DNA of 48,736 bases from Caulobacteraceae bacterium (GTDB lineage Bacteria; Pseudomonadota; Alphaproteobacteria; Caulobacterales; Caulobacteraceae), in contig JAUJMO010000001.1 of assembly GCA_030446805.1 (NCBI GenBank), positions 490,005-538,740 on the forward strand, written 5' to 3'. A program made the translations under genes and the position numbers. Positions 1 to 8,441 of this stretch are shown one piece after another (the stretch's first letter is position 1; every line of letters starts with the position of its first letter). Under the pieces are notes generated by a model. The model did no database searches. It was not told the DNA's origin and worked only from the letters and a program-made list of their open reading frames with translations.

Positions 1-449
1 TTGATGTCGCACCGGCCCCAGCGCTGGTCCGGTTGGCTGCTGACGCTGATCCCGGCCTCCGCCCGCGCCTCCGCGGCCGCCCGGTCGACCCCGCGGGCGA
101 TCACCACCACGGTGGCGCTCCGGTCCTGTGGGGGAAAGAAGGGATCCCGCGGGCCCGCGCCCCGCGTGATCTGGAGGTAGACCAGGCCCTCGCGCACGCG
201 GTTACGCCGCACCGCCTCCCGCAAGACCCGATCCAGCGCCGCCGGGGTGGAGGGCGGGGTGATCCGAAGCTCGCCCAAGCTGCGCTCCAGACGCCGGAGG
301 TGCGCCGCGGCGTCGATCAGCGCGCCGTCCATCACCGCCCAGACCTCGTAGACGCTGTCGCCGAACTGGAAGCCCCGATCCTCCACATGCACCGAAGCCG
401 ATGGGTAGGGGACGAACCGCCCGTTCACATAGACGAGCCGCGGCTTCAC
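1..449 (-). CDS. dat: D-amino-acid aminotransferase (class IV PLP enzyme), 3' part outside window
   Basis: The first 149 codons of a minus-strand gene are present; the rest lies beyond base 1. The start is GTG at 449, overlapping the ntrX stop as GTGA, so the two are translationally coupled. The visible N-terminus has the class IV aminotransferase pattern: a short beta strand (RLVYVNGRFVPY), then VHVEDRGFQFGDSVYE, the conserved region around the small-domain active-site loop, and LVYLQITRG further on. Family knowledge: such enzymes interconvert D-alanine and D-glutamate with PLP; the catalytic lysine would be in the missing part. D-Ala aminotransferase and branched-chain (IlvE-like) enzymes share this fold. 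The DRGF-FGD-VYE form and the position after ntrX, as in Caulobacter, favour the D-amino-acid enzyme. Confidence 0.85.
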   Translation of the reverse strand, partial: MKPRLVYVNGRFVPYPSASVHVEDRGFQFGDSVYEVWAVMDGALIDAAAHLRRLERSLGELRITPPSTPAALDRVLREAVRRNRVREGLVYLQITRGAGPRDPFFPPQDRSATVVVIARGVDRAAAEARAEAGISVSSQPDQRWGRCDI

Positions 450-1855
450 TCCTCCTCGAGCTCGTCCGCCCCGCCGCGCCCGGAGGCCACGCCCAGCGAC
501 TTCAGCTTCCGGTGCAAGGCCGAGCGCTCCATGCCGATGAAGCCGGCCGTCCTGGAGATGTTGCCCCCGAAGCGCAGGATCTGCGCGGTGAGATACTGCC
601 GTTCGAACAGTTCGCGCGCTTCGCGCAGCGGCAGGGCTATGATCTGCTCGGGCCGCACCGACCCGCTCGAACCGCTGACCGCCACCTCCGAAGGCAGCAT
701 CTCCGCCGTCACGAGCTGAGACGGATCGCCCGTGGCCAGGATGAGCAGCCGCTCCACATTGTTGCGCAGTTGCCGGACGTTGCCCGGCCAGTCGTGGCCC
801 TGCAGCATGGCGACCGCGTCCTCGCCCAGCCGCCGCTTGGGCAGGCCGGTGCTCTGGGCGATCCGCTCGATGAAGACCTCGACCAGTTCGGCGATGTCCT
901 CCCGCCGCTCGCTGAGCCCGGGCACCCGCACCGGCACCACGTTCAGACGGTGGAACAGATCCTCGCGGAAGCGTCCCTCCGCGATCTCGTGCCGGAGGTC
1001 CTTGGACGTGGAGGACACCACTCGGACGTCCACCTGCACGTCCTGGTCGCCGCCCACCCGCCGAAACCGCTGCTCCACCAGCACGCGCAGAATGCGGTTC
1101 TGCGTCTCGCGCGGCATGTCGGCCACCTCGTCCAGGTAGAGGGTGCCGCCGTGGGCGCGCTCGAAGACCCCGATCTTACGGGGGCGCCCGCCCTCGCCTT
1201 CCTCCCCGAAAAGCTCGATGTCCATGCGCTCGGGCGTCATGCCCGCGGCCGAGATCGGCACGAACTCGCCCTTGGCCCGCGGGCTGCTGTCGTGGATCAG
1301 GTGAGCCACCAGTTCCTTGCCCGCCCCGGGCGGACCCGCGATCAGCACACGGCTGTTGGCCGGCGCCACCTTGGCGATCAACTGGCGCAACTGCTGGGCG
1401 GCTTGCGACCGGCCGATGAAGCCGGACGGCAGGCCCGCCTGGGTCCGTAGTCGCCGGTTCTCCCGCTTCAGCCGCGTGGATTCCAGCGCGCGCTCGATCA
1501 TCAGCAGCAGCCGGTCGGATTTGAACGGCTTTTCGAGAAAATCGTAGGCGCCCAGCTTGATCGCGCTCACCGCCGTTTCGATCGTCCCATGGCCGGAGAT
1601 CATCACCACGGGCAGGTCCGCATCCAGCCCTTTGAGCACCTCCAGCAGCTCCAGCCCGTCGAGGCCCCCGCCCTGCATCCAGATGTCCAGCACGACCAGC
1701 GCCGGCTTGCGCGCCCGCACCGCGGCCAGGGCCGAGTCCGAGTCCGCGGCCGTGCGCACGCGGTAGCCTTCGTCCTCGAGTATGCCGGCCACCAGATCGC
1801 GGATGTCGACCTCATCGTCGACGACCAGCACGTCGGCGTTCACCGGAGTCCTCAT
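446..1855 (-). CDS. ntrX: Response regulator NtrX, NtrC-family but lacking the GAFTGA loop
   Basis: 469 aa. The receiver domain (about 6-120) has acidic residues D13-D14, phospho-acceptor D57 (VVLDIWM) and switch lysine K109 (LEKPF). The AAA+ domain has a Walker A near 173-181 (AGPPGAGKE) and a Walker B near 239-243 (LYLDE). A Fis-type helix-turn-helix is C-terminal (GGNISRTAGFIGMERSALH). Where sigma-54 activators carry GAFTGA, this protein has only ELFGEEGEGG followed by KIGVFERAHGG, as reported for other alphaproteobacterial NtrX proteins. It probably regulates sigma-70-type promoters rather than opening sigma-54 complexes. ATG overlaps the ntrY stop as ATGA, so sensor and regulator are coupled. 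Known roles of NtrYX are nitrogen, redox and envelope regulation. Confidence 0.95.
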   Translation of the reverse strand: MRTPVNADVLVVDDEVDIRDLVAGILEDEGYRVRTAADSDSALAAVRARKPALVVLDIWMQGGGLDGLELLEVLKGLDADLPVVMISGHGTIETAVSAIKLGAYDFLEKPFKSDRLLLMIERALESTRLKRENRRLRTQAGLPSGFIGRSQAAQQLRQLIAKVAPANSRVLIAGPPGAGKELVAHLIHDSSPRAKGEFVPISAAGMTPERMDIELFGEEGEGGRPRKIGVFERAHGGTLYLDEVADMPRETQNRILRVLVEQRFRRVGGDQDVQVDVRVVSSTSKDLRHEIAEGRFREDLFHRLNVVPVRVPGLSERREDIAELVEVFIERIAQSTGLPKRRLGEDAVAMLQGHDWPGNVRQLRNNVERLLILATGDPSQLVTAEMLPSEVAVSGSSGSVRPEQIIALPLREARELFERQYLTAQILRFGGNISRTAGFIGMERSALHRKLKSLGVASGRGGADELEEE

Positions 1856-4062
1856 GCAACCGCCTCTTCAGCAGGAATCAAGCCGGGCGCGGCTTCGGAC
1901 GCCGGCAGCCGTAGGCACACCTTGGCCCCGCCCAAGGCTTCGCTGTCGCCCAAATGCAGCCGCCCGCCATGATCCTCCAGCACGCGCTTGACGATGGCCA
2001 GTCCCAGGCCCGTCCCCTTCTCTCGCGTGGTGACATAGGGCTCCGTCAGCCGGTCACGGTCCCGCGCCGGCAGACCCACGCCATTGTCTTCGACCTCGAA
2101 CACCGCCTCCGGACCCTCCAGCCGCAGCCGCGCCCAAACCCGCCCCTGGTGGTACGGATCGCCCGCCGAGCGCGCCGCCACCGACTCGCTCGCATTTTTG
2201 AGCACATTGGCCAGGGCCTGGGCGATCAGCCGCCCGTCGCAGGTGATGGTCACCGGCCTGTCCACCGCCTCCATGCCTACTTCGATCTCGGGCGAGGCCA
2301 CACGCCGCGCGAAGACCGCCTCGCGCAGCAGCTCGCCCGCGTCCTCCGGCGCGAACCGCGGGGCCGGCATGCGCGCGAACGACGAGAACTCGTCCACCAT
2401 GCGTCCGATATCGCCCACCTGCCGCACGATGGTGTCCGTGCACCGGTCGAAGATCTCCAGATCGCTCGTGATCTCTCTCCGGAAGCGCCGACGCAGCCGC
2501 TCCGCCGACAGCTGGATAGGCGTGAGCGGGTTCTTGATTTCATGGGCGATCCGCCGGGCCACGTCGCGCCAGGCGGCGTTGCGTTGGGCCGCAATAAGCC
2601 GGGTGATGTCGTCGAAGGTCAGCACCAGGCCGCCGTCATCGGCGATGCTGGCTCGCGCACGCAGCTGGCGGGTCTCTCCCCCGCGGGCTAGGTCCAGGTC
2701 CTCTTCGGCGTCGCCGGCTGTCTGGCGCGCGCGCGCGGCCACCCCCGCCAACTCGGGCGCGATCTCGCCGAGCAGCCCGCCGCGGGCCTGCGGCCACTCG
2801 GCCTCGAGCAAGAGGAGCGCCTGCTGGTTGACGGCCGAAACCCGGTCCTCGGCGTCCACGCTGATCACCCCCGCGCTGACGCGCGACAGCACCGTCTCAA
2901 TGAAGCGCCGCCCGCTCTCCGCCTCCTCGCCAGCCTCCCTGAGCGCGCGCTGCTGCGCCTGCAGGTCCTCCGTCATGCGATTGAAGGCGCGGGTCAGAAC
3001 GGCGATCTCCTCCGGGTCGCCCCGCGTGTCCACGCGCGCGTTCAGGTCACCGCCGGCGACCCGGTCCGCGGCCTGCACCAGCCGACCCACCGGCGCTGAA
3101 ATCCCGTTCGCCGCCGAGATCCCGACCCAGGCGGCGCCCACAAGCACCAGCAGCGCCGTCTCCATATAGCTGAGCGCAAAGACCGCCTGGATCCGCTCAC
3201 GGTTCTCCTGCGCCTCACGATAGCTCAGCACCGACTGCTCGGCCTCGATCAGGCGCGTGAAAACGGCCGGATCGCCCCGGTCCACGGCGTAGAGGTACAG
3301 GTCCTGATAGGCCTCCAGCTTCAGCAAGGCCCGGAACAGCTGCTCCTCCTTCGAGGTGTCCACGATCGCGCGGCCCAGCGCTTTGGGGTAGGCGCTGGCC
3401 GGCGGCGCTACATAGGGCGGAGCCCCGGGCTGCTCGGCGCGCGCCAGCACGGCTCCGGTCGGCGTGATCAGATAAAGCGCGTCCAACAGGCGGGCCTCCG
3501 CCTGAAGCTCCAGGAATTCCTGGTACCGCGCCCGGTCAGTCGTCCAGGACTCGGCCACTCGGTTCAGGTCGGTCGCGGTGGAGTCCATCTCCACGTCGAG
3601 CACATTGACCTGTTCGCGCACATAGGCCTCGGCCACGGCGGCGAAGTTCTCCACCAGGCTGCGGGCGCGCTCGCTGAACCAGCTGTCCACCCCCCGCGTG
3701 ACCAACAGGCCGAAGAACAGCGCCACCACCACGGCCGGGACCAGCGCCACCACGGCGAACAGGGTCACGAAGCGCAGGTGCAGCCGCACGCCCGGATCGC
3801 GTCGCGCCGCAAAGAGCCGCATCACACGCCAGCCCATCAGGGCGGCCAGCCCCAGGATGAGCACCAGATTGAGCCCGAGCAGGCCTATGACCAAGCGGCT
3901 GCGATCCGCCAGGGCCCCCGCTCCCGGCGCCCAGGCGGCCAGGGTGATCGCAGCGGCGGTGACGGCCACCGCAAGCCCGTAAGCCACGCCGACCAGCGGC
4001 GCGCGCCCTCGGACCTTCACCGGAGCGGTGCGATCAGCGTCGATGGCCGAAGCCTGAGACAT
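1852..4062 (-). CDS. ntrY: Membrane sensor histidine kinase NtrY
   Basis: 736 aa, the partner kinase of NtrX. Hydrophobic segments lie at about 23-45, 57-80, 98-121 and 298-318; the loop between the last two is a large periplasmic sensor region. After the fourth segment come a HAMP domain (about 318-372), a PAS-like domain (about 385-490), the HisKA motif with H507 in RRIAHEIKNPLTP, and the ATPase domain with N, G1 (VEDNGVGLP) and G2 (GTGLGLAIVKRV) boxes. This is the canonical NtrY order. The gene stands 61 bp downstream of dusB. In many alphaproteobacteria ntrB and ntrC sit between these genes; they are absent here. Confidence 0.95.
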   Translation of the reverse strand: MSQASAIDADRTAPVKVRGRAPLVGVAYGLAVAVTAAAITLAAWAPGAGALADRSRLVIGLLGLNLVLILGLAALMGWRVMRLFAARRDPGVRLHLRFVTLFAVVALVPAVVVALFFGLLVTRGVDSWFSERARSLVENFAAVAEAYVREQVNVLDVEMDSTATDLNRVAESWTTDRARYQEFLELQAEARLLDALYLITPTGAVLARAEQPGAPPYVAPPASAYPKALGRAIVDTSKEEQLFRALLKLEAYQDLYLYAVDRGDPAVFTRLIEAEQSVLSYREAQENRERIQAVFALSYMETALLVLVGAAWVGISAANGISAPVGRLVQAADRVAGGDLNARVDTRGDPEEIAVLTRAFNRMTEDLQAQQRALREAGEEAESGRRFIETVLSRVSAGVISVDAEDRVSAVNQQALLLLEAEWPQARGGLLGEIAPELAGVAARARQTAGDAEEDLDLARGGETRQLRARASIADDGGLVLTFDDITRLIAAQRNAAWRDVARRIAHEIKNPLTPIQLSAERLRRRFRREITSDLEIFDRCTDTIVRQVGDIGRMVDEFSSFARMPAPRFAPEDAGELLREAVFARRVASPEIEVGMEAVDRPVTITCDGRLIAQALANVLKNASESVAARSAGDPYHQGRVWARLRLEGPEAVFEVEDNGVGLPARDRDRLTEPYVTTREKGTGLGLAIVKRVLEDHGGRLHLGDSEALGGAKVCLRLPASEAAPGLIPAEEAVA

Positions 4063-4123
4063 GGGTCCAGCTTAGAGGCCTGTGCCTGTGATGCAACACC
4101 GACGTGACCCTGCGGCCATCTGG

Positions 4124-5125
4124 TCACGCGGCGAGCCGGGAACCCTCGTCACGCCACAACCGGGTCAGAGCCATTTCGACCTCGCGCGCCGATTCCAGGC
4201 GGCACAGCTGCGCCTTCAAGGCCCGAAGATCCCCCACTGCGGGCCCTTGCTCGACGTACCAGCCCAGGTGCTTGCGGAAGCAGCGCAGCCCGGTGACCTC
4301 GCCATAGAAGCGAACGCTCTCGGCCAGATGGTCCAGCACGATGGCCAGCCGCGTCTCGCCCGAGGGCTCCGCCACCCCCTGCCCGGCCAGCTCTCCCCCA
4401 AGTTCGCTGGCCAGCTGGCGCGCAATCCAGGGGCGGCCATAGGCGCCGCGCCCGATCATCACCCCGTCCGCTCCGGACTCCGCCAGGGCGGTCCGGGCGC
4501 TGCCCGCGTCAACGATGTCGCCGTTGACGATCACCGGCACAGCCACGGACGCCTTGACCGCCCGCACCGCGGCCCAGTCCGCCCGGCCCTTGTAGAACTG
4601 CTGCCGCGTGCGCCCGTGCACGGTGAAGGCCCGCACACCGGCCGCCTCCGCCCGGGCCGCCAGCTCCGGCGCGTTGCGCGAAGCATCGTCCCAGCCCAGC
4701 CGCATCTTCACGGTGACGGGGCGCGAGGTGGCGTCCACCGCCGCCGCGATCAGGTCCACGGCTCGGTCCAGGTCCCGCATCAGGGCGGAGCCCGACAGCC
4801 CGCCCGTGACCTCCTTGGCCGGACAGCCGAAGTTCAGGTCGACCACGTCGGCCCCCGCGGCCTCGGCCATGCGCGCGCCTTCGGCCATCCAGCGACGCTC
4901 CCGGCCCACCAGCTGCACCACCTTGAGCTGGGCGAAGTCATCCACCGCCGCCCGGCGCACCACATCCCGACGACCGGCCGCGAGCAGCTCGGAGGCGACC
5001 ATCTCGGTGGCCACATAGCGGGCGCCCAGCTTGGCCGCCGTCTTTCGGAACGGCAGGTCGCTGACCCCGGTCATCGGGGCCAGCCAGACGCCGCTGTCGA
5101 CCTCAAGGTTTCCGATCCGAAGCAT
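4124..5125 (-). CDS. dusB: tRNA-dihydrouridine synthase DusB (NifR3 family)
   Basis: 333 aa FMN enzyme that reduces uridine to dihydrouridine in the tRNA D-loop. The N-terminal TIM barrel begins with LAPMTGVSDLPFR; the catalytic cysteine is C101 in NFGCPAKEVTGG, followed by the LSGSALM stretch typical of Dus proteins. The FMN-phosphate region is VNGDIVDAGSA...GADGVMIGRGAYGRPW. The C-terminal helical domain carries the usual FRKHLGWY motif. The ATG is at 5125 and the upstream 138 bp is shared with divergent ispDF. The historical name nifR3 comes from its position upstream of ntrBC; here it precedes ntrYX directly. Confidence 0.95.
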   Translation of the reverse strand: MLRIGNLEVDSGVWLAPMTGVSDLPFRKTAAKLGARYVATEMVASELLAAGRRDVVRRAAVDDFAQLKVVQLVGRERRWMAEGARMAEAAGADVVDLNFGCPAKEVTGGLSGSALMRDLDRAVDLIAAAVDATSRPVTVKMRLGWDDASRNAPELAARAEAAGVRAFTVHGRTRQQFYKGRADWAAVRAVKASVAVPVIVNGDIVDAGSARTALAESGADGVMIGRGAYGRPWIARQLASELGGELAGQGVAEPSGETRLAIVLDHLAESVRFYGEVTGLRCFRKHLGWYVEQGPAVGDLRALKAQLCRLESAREVEMALTRLWRDEGSRLAA

Positions 5126-5263
5126 CGGCTCCTGCTACACCTCAATCCGACCCGCCCCAACTCCGCCCATTCCGGCGAAGGGGGTGGGCTCCGTCGCGAG
5201 CTTCAGGCCTAAAAACCTGGGTTCTGGTTTTGCGGGGGTGAGCGGAACGGTTAGGGGCAGTCC

Positions 5264-6412
5264 ATGCGCCTCGCCGCCATCCTTGTCGCCGCCGGGAGCG
5301 GGCTCCGCGCCGGCGAGGGCCCGCCCAAGCAGTGGCGCCCGGTGGGAGGCAAGCCCGTGACCCGCTGGGCCGCGGAAGGACTTCTCGCCTGCGGCCTGGA
5401 ACGGCTCGTGGTCGTGATCCCGGCCGGCGCCCAGGCCGAGGCCGAGGATGCACTGGCCGGTCTCGTTGGCTGGACGACGACGCCAGGCGGGGCCACCCGG
5501 ACCTCCAGCGTGCGCGCCGGCCTGGCCATGCTGGGCGCCGATCCGCCCGAGGTCGTGCTGATCCACGACGCCGCCCGCCCCTTTGTCCGGCCCGAGCACG
5601 TGCGCCCCTTACTGAAAGCTCTGGCCGAGGCGGACGGGGCTTGTCCCGCCCTGCCGGTAGCGGACACGCTCAAGCGCTTGGAGAGCGGGCAGGTGGCCGC
5701 AACCGTAGACCGCGCCGGACTTCACCGCGTGCAGACCCCCCAGGCCTTTCGCTACGCAATGATCGCCGAAGCCTACGCCGTTCTGGCTGCAGACGCCGCC
5801 CCCACCGACGACGCCGGTGTGCTGGAAGCGGCGGGCGGGCGCGTGGTTCTGGTTCCGGGCGACCCCCGCCTGGAGAAACTCACCCGTCCGGAGGATTTCG
5901 CCTTGGCCGAAGCCTTCGCCTCCACGGCCCGGGTCACCGTCACAGGACAGGGTTTCGACGTCCACGCCTTTGGCCCCGGCGATCGCCTCTGGCTTTGCGG
6001 GGTCGAACTTCCCCACCAGCGTGGCCTGGTCGGGCATTCGGACGCCGACGTGGGTCTCCACGCCCTTTGCGACGCCCTGCTGGGCACGATCGCCGCCGGC
6101 GACATCGGCGACCACTTCCCACCTGACGATCCCCAGTGGCGCGGCGCCGCCTCTAACCAGTTCGTCCGCCATTGCCTGAGCCTGGTCCGGGCCCAAGGCG
6201 GCCGCGTTCTGCACGTGGACGTCACCCTGATCGGCGAGCGCCCCAGGGTGAAGCCGCACCGCGAGGCCATGCGCGCCCGCATGGCCGAACTCTTGGAGCT
6301 GCCGCCCGTCCGCGTCTCCTTGAAGGCCACCACGACCGAGCGCCTGGGCTTCACCGGGCGTGAGGAGGGCCTGGCCGCCCAGGCCGTCGCCACCGTGGAG
6401 CTGCCTGCATGA
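5264..6412 (+). CDS. ispDF: Bifunctional IspD/IspF of the MEP isoprenoid pathway
   Basis: 382 aa fusion. Residues about 1-222 are IspD (2-C-methyl-D-erythritol 4-phosphate cytidylyltransferase), shown by the AAILVAAGSGLR nucleotide loop, GGATRTSSVRAGL, DAARPFVRPEH and VQTPQAF. Residues about 226-382 are IspF (2,4-cyclodiphosphate synthase), shown by GQGFDVHAFGPGD (metal ligands D and H), GHSDADVGLHALCDALLG, GDIGDHFPPDD and the C-terminal TTTERLGFTGREEG. The fusion skips IspE, which must be encoded elsewhere. Fused IspDF is typical of alphaproteobacteria. The last codon overlaps the cinA start as ATGA. The IspD N-terminus is short, beginning immediately at the glycine-rich loop, which supports the chosen ATG. 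Confidence 0.96.
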   Translation: MRLAAILVAAGSGLRAGEGPPKQWRPVGGKPVTRWAAEGLLACGLERLVVVIPAGAQAEAEDALAGLVGWTTTPGGATRTSSVRAGLAMLGADPPEVVLIHDAARPFVRPEHVRPLLKALAEADGACPALPVADTLKRLESGQVAATVDRAGLHRVQTPQAFRYAMIAEAYAVLAADAAPTDDAGVLEAAGGRVVLVPGDPRLEKLTRPEDFALAEAFASTARVTVTGQGFDVHAFGPGDRLWLCGVELPHQRGLVGHSDADVGLHALCDALLGTIAAGDIGDHFPPDDPQWRGAASNQFVRHCLSLVRAQGGRVLHVDVTLIGERPRVKPHREAMRARMAELLELPPVRVSLKATTTERLGFTGREEGLAAQAVATVELPA

Positions 6413-6927
6413 TCCCCCACCTGCGCTTCCTGACCGCTCGCAACGCACGGATCGGACGCGACGCCCTCGCCCGGGAGGTTCTCGCGGGGGCTCGGAGGTC
6501 GGGGGTGATGATCGTCACCGCCGAAAGCTGCACCGGAGGCTTGGTGGCAGCCGCACTGACCGAGATCGCCGGCTCCTCCGACGTGTTCGACCGCGGGTTC
6601 GTCACCTATTCGAACGCCGCGAAAATCCGTCAGTTGGGCGTCGATCCTCGCCTCATTGCTGAACATGGCGCCGTTTCCGAACCCGTCGCGGCCTCCATGG
6701 CCGGCGGGGCGCTCGCCAACTCCGACGCCCAGCTGGCCGTGGCCGTGACGGGCATCGCGGGCCCGGGCGGCGGCACGGCTGATAAGCCGGTGGGCCTGGT
6801 CTGCTTTGGTCTGGCCCGTCGCGGAGGGGAGGCCATCGCCGCCACCGAACGGTTCGGCCAGCGCGGGCGAGGTCGCATCCGCGCCGAGGCCACGCTGCAC
6901 GCTCTCCGCTTGCTCCGGGAGGGCTGA
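6409..6927 (+). CDS. CinA C-terminal-domain amidohydrolase (PncC-type, nicotinamide-nucleotide amidase)
   Basis: 172 aa, a stand-alone CinA_C domain without the N-terminal molybdopterin-binding half. Family knowledge: these proteins deamidate NMN to nicotinate mononucleotide in pyridine nucleotide recycling. Diagnostic motifs are TAESCTGGLVAAALTEIAGSS with the catalytic Ser/Thr region, FVTYSNAAKIRQLGV, HGAVSEPVAASMA, and VTGIAGPGGGTADKPVGLV. The length matches PncC (about 160-170 aa). It overlaps ispDF by 4 nt and faces coq10 with only 5 bp between the two stop codons. Assignment to the family is secure; the NMN substrate is inferred from E. coli PncC. Confidence 0.9.
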   Translation: MIPHLRFLTARNARIGRDALAREVLAGARRSGVMIVTAESCTGGLVAAALTEIAGSSDVFDRGFVTYSNAAKIRQLGVDPRLIAEHGAVSEPVAASMAGGALANSDAQLAVAVTGIAGPGGGTADKPVGLVCFGLARRGGEAIAATERFGQRGRGRIRAEATLHALRLLREG

Positions 6928-6932
6928 CCCGG

Positions 6933-7391
6933 TCAGGCCGCGGCCGCTTCTCCGTAGAGCTGACGCGCGCGGGCTTCGAAGCCTTTCACGATCTTGCCGG
7001 TGACCTTGTCGGCGTTCGCCTCCACCATGCCCTGCAGCAACCGCGACTTGAGCTGCAACTCGATGAAGAAGTCGATCGCAGTACCTTGTTCATGCGGCGA
7101 AAAACGCCACCGGTTCTCTAGCTTGTGGAAGGGCCCCGAGATCAGATGGCATTCGATCTCGCCGCGCGGCCGGTCGAGCCCGACCAAGGTCCCGAACCGC
7201 TCCCGAAAGAGCCCGAACCCCACGCCCGCCTCCGCCTTGAGGGTGCTGAACCCCGGCCCCTCCTCCTGTTCGTCCCAGACCCGCATGGAGGTGAGATAAG
7301 GGATGAACTCCGGATAGCGGCGCACGTCGGCCACCACCTCGAACAGCTGCTCGGGCGTGTACGGCAGCAGGCGCCGAAAGCTCCTGCGCAC
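6933..7391 (-). CDS. Coq10/RatA-type START-domain ubiquinone-binding protein
   Basis: 152 aa. The N-terminus RRLLPYTPEQLFEVVADVRRYPEFIPY is the signature of the COQ10/RatA SRPBCC family, a hydrophobic-pocket lipid-binding fold. The C-terminus (KVTGKIVKGFEARARQLYG) gives the amphipathic helix that closes the pocket. In mitochondria and alphaproteobacteria the protein is thought to bind ubiquinone and support respiration; the name RatA (toxin) is used for the E. coli homologue and should not be taken as a toxin call here. The GTG start at 7391 shares one base with the lipA stop (TAGTG), so it is coupled to lipA. No clear Shine-Dalgarno is visible, in keeping with coupling. Confidence 0.9.
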   Translation of the reverse strand: MRRSFRRLLPYTPEQLFEVVADVRRYPEFIPYLTSMRVWDEQEEGPGFSTLKAEAGVGFGLFRERFGTLVGLDRPRGEIECHLISGPFHKLENRWRFSPHEQGTAIDFFIELQLKSRLLQGMVEANADKVTGKIVKGFEARARQLYGEAAAA

Positions 7392-8386
7392 TAGGCGGCG
7401 GCCCCCGGCCCCAGAGCCCCCGGTCCCGGAGCCCCCCGGAGCTGGGCCTCCCGCGCCGCGCGCAATTGGGCGAAGTCCGCGCCGGCATGGTGCGAAGACC
7501 GCGTCAGCGGACTGGCGCTGACCATCAGGAAGCCCTTGGCCCGGGCTATGGTCTCCAGCGCCTTGAACTCGTCCGGTTCCACGAAGCGATCGATCGCCGC
7601 ATGTCGCCGCGTGGGCTGCAGGTACTGGCCGATGGTGATGAAATCGACGCCGGCGGAGCGCATGTCGTCCATGACCTGCATCACCTCCTCCTTGGTCTCC
7701 CCGAGCCCCACCATGACGCCGCTTTTCGTGAACTGGCCGGGGTCGCGCTCCTTCACCCGCTCCAGCAGCCGCAGCGAATGGTAGTACCGCGCCCCAGGAC
7801 GGATACGCAGATACAGCCGGGGGACCGTCTCCAGATTGTGATTGAACACGTCCGGCTTGGCGTCGATCACCACCTCCGCCGCCCCCTCCTTACGCAGGAA
7901 GTCCGGCGTCAGGATTTCGATCGTGGCCAGCGGCGCCTCGCGCCGGATCGCCCGGATCACGGCGGCGAAGTGCTCCGCGCCGCCGTCCGGCAGGTCGTCG
8001 CGATCCACCGAGGTGATCACCACGTGCGCCAGCCCCATCTCCCGCACCGCATGCGCCACCCGGTCCGGCTCCGAGGCGTCCAGCGCGTCCGGCAGGCCGG
8101 TTCGCACGTTGCAAAAGGCGCAGGCCCGCGTGCAGACCTCGCCCATGATCATCATGGTGGCGTGCTTCTGCGTCCAGCACTCGCCGATGTTGGGACAGCC
8201 CGCTTCCTCGCAAACCGTGACCAACCCATGACTTTTCACGATGTTTCGCGTCTCGAGATAGCCCGCAGACCCGGGCGCCTTGACCCGCAGCCAGTCGGGC
8301 TTGCGCAGAACCGGCGTCTCGGGCCGGTTCGCCTTTTCCGGATGGCGCAGAGCGCGTGCGTCGAGGGTGTTGATCACGGTCGCCAT
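7391..8386 (-). CDS. lipA: Lipoyl synthase (radical SAM)
   Basis: 331 aa. LipA inserts two sulfurs into octanoyl chains on lipoyl domains such as those of PdhB and PdhC in this window. The auxiliary 4Fe-4S cluster cysteines are C59, C64 and C70 ([12 protein letters not shown]) and the SAM cluster cysteines C85, C89 and C92 (CTRACAFC). The C-terminal [13 protein letters not shown] motif contains the Arg-Ser-Ser ligand region. The frame stays open upstream to 8563, but the ATG at 8386 begins the conserved N-terminus, and the upstream extension would run antisense through the next gene. The 3' end carries an Ala/Gly/Pro-rich tail. Order lipA-coq10 is common in alphaproteobacteria. Confidence 0.96.
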   Translation of the reverse strand: MATVINTLDARALRHPEKANRPETPVLRKPDWLRVKAPGSAGYLETRNIVKSHGLVTVCEEAGCPNIGECWTQKHATMMIMGEVCTRACAFCNVRTGLPDALDASEPDRVAHAVREMGLAHVVITSVDRDDLPDGGAEHFAAVIRAIRREAPLATIEILTPDFLRKEGAAEVVIDAKPDVFNHNLETVPRLYLRIRPGARYYHSLRLLERVKERDPGQFTKSGVMVGLGETKEEVMQVMDDMRSAGVDFITIGQYLQPTRRHAAIDRFVEPDEFKALETIARAKGFLMVSASPLTRSSHHAGADFAQLRAAREAQLRGAPGPGALGPGAAA

Positions 8387-8441
8387 GACGGCTCTAAATC
8401 GGGCTTCCCGCGCCCGGTGGCAAGCTGCGGGCGGAGGAACG

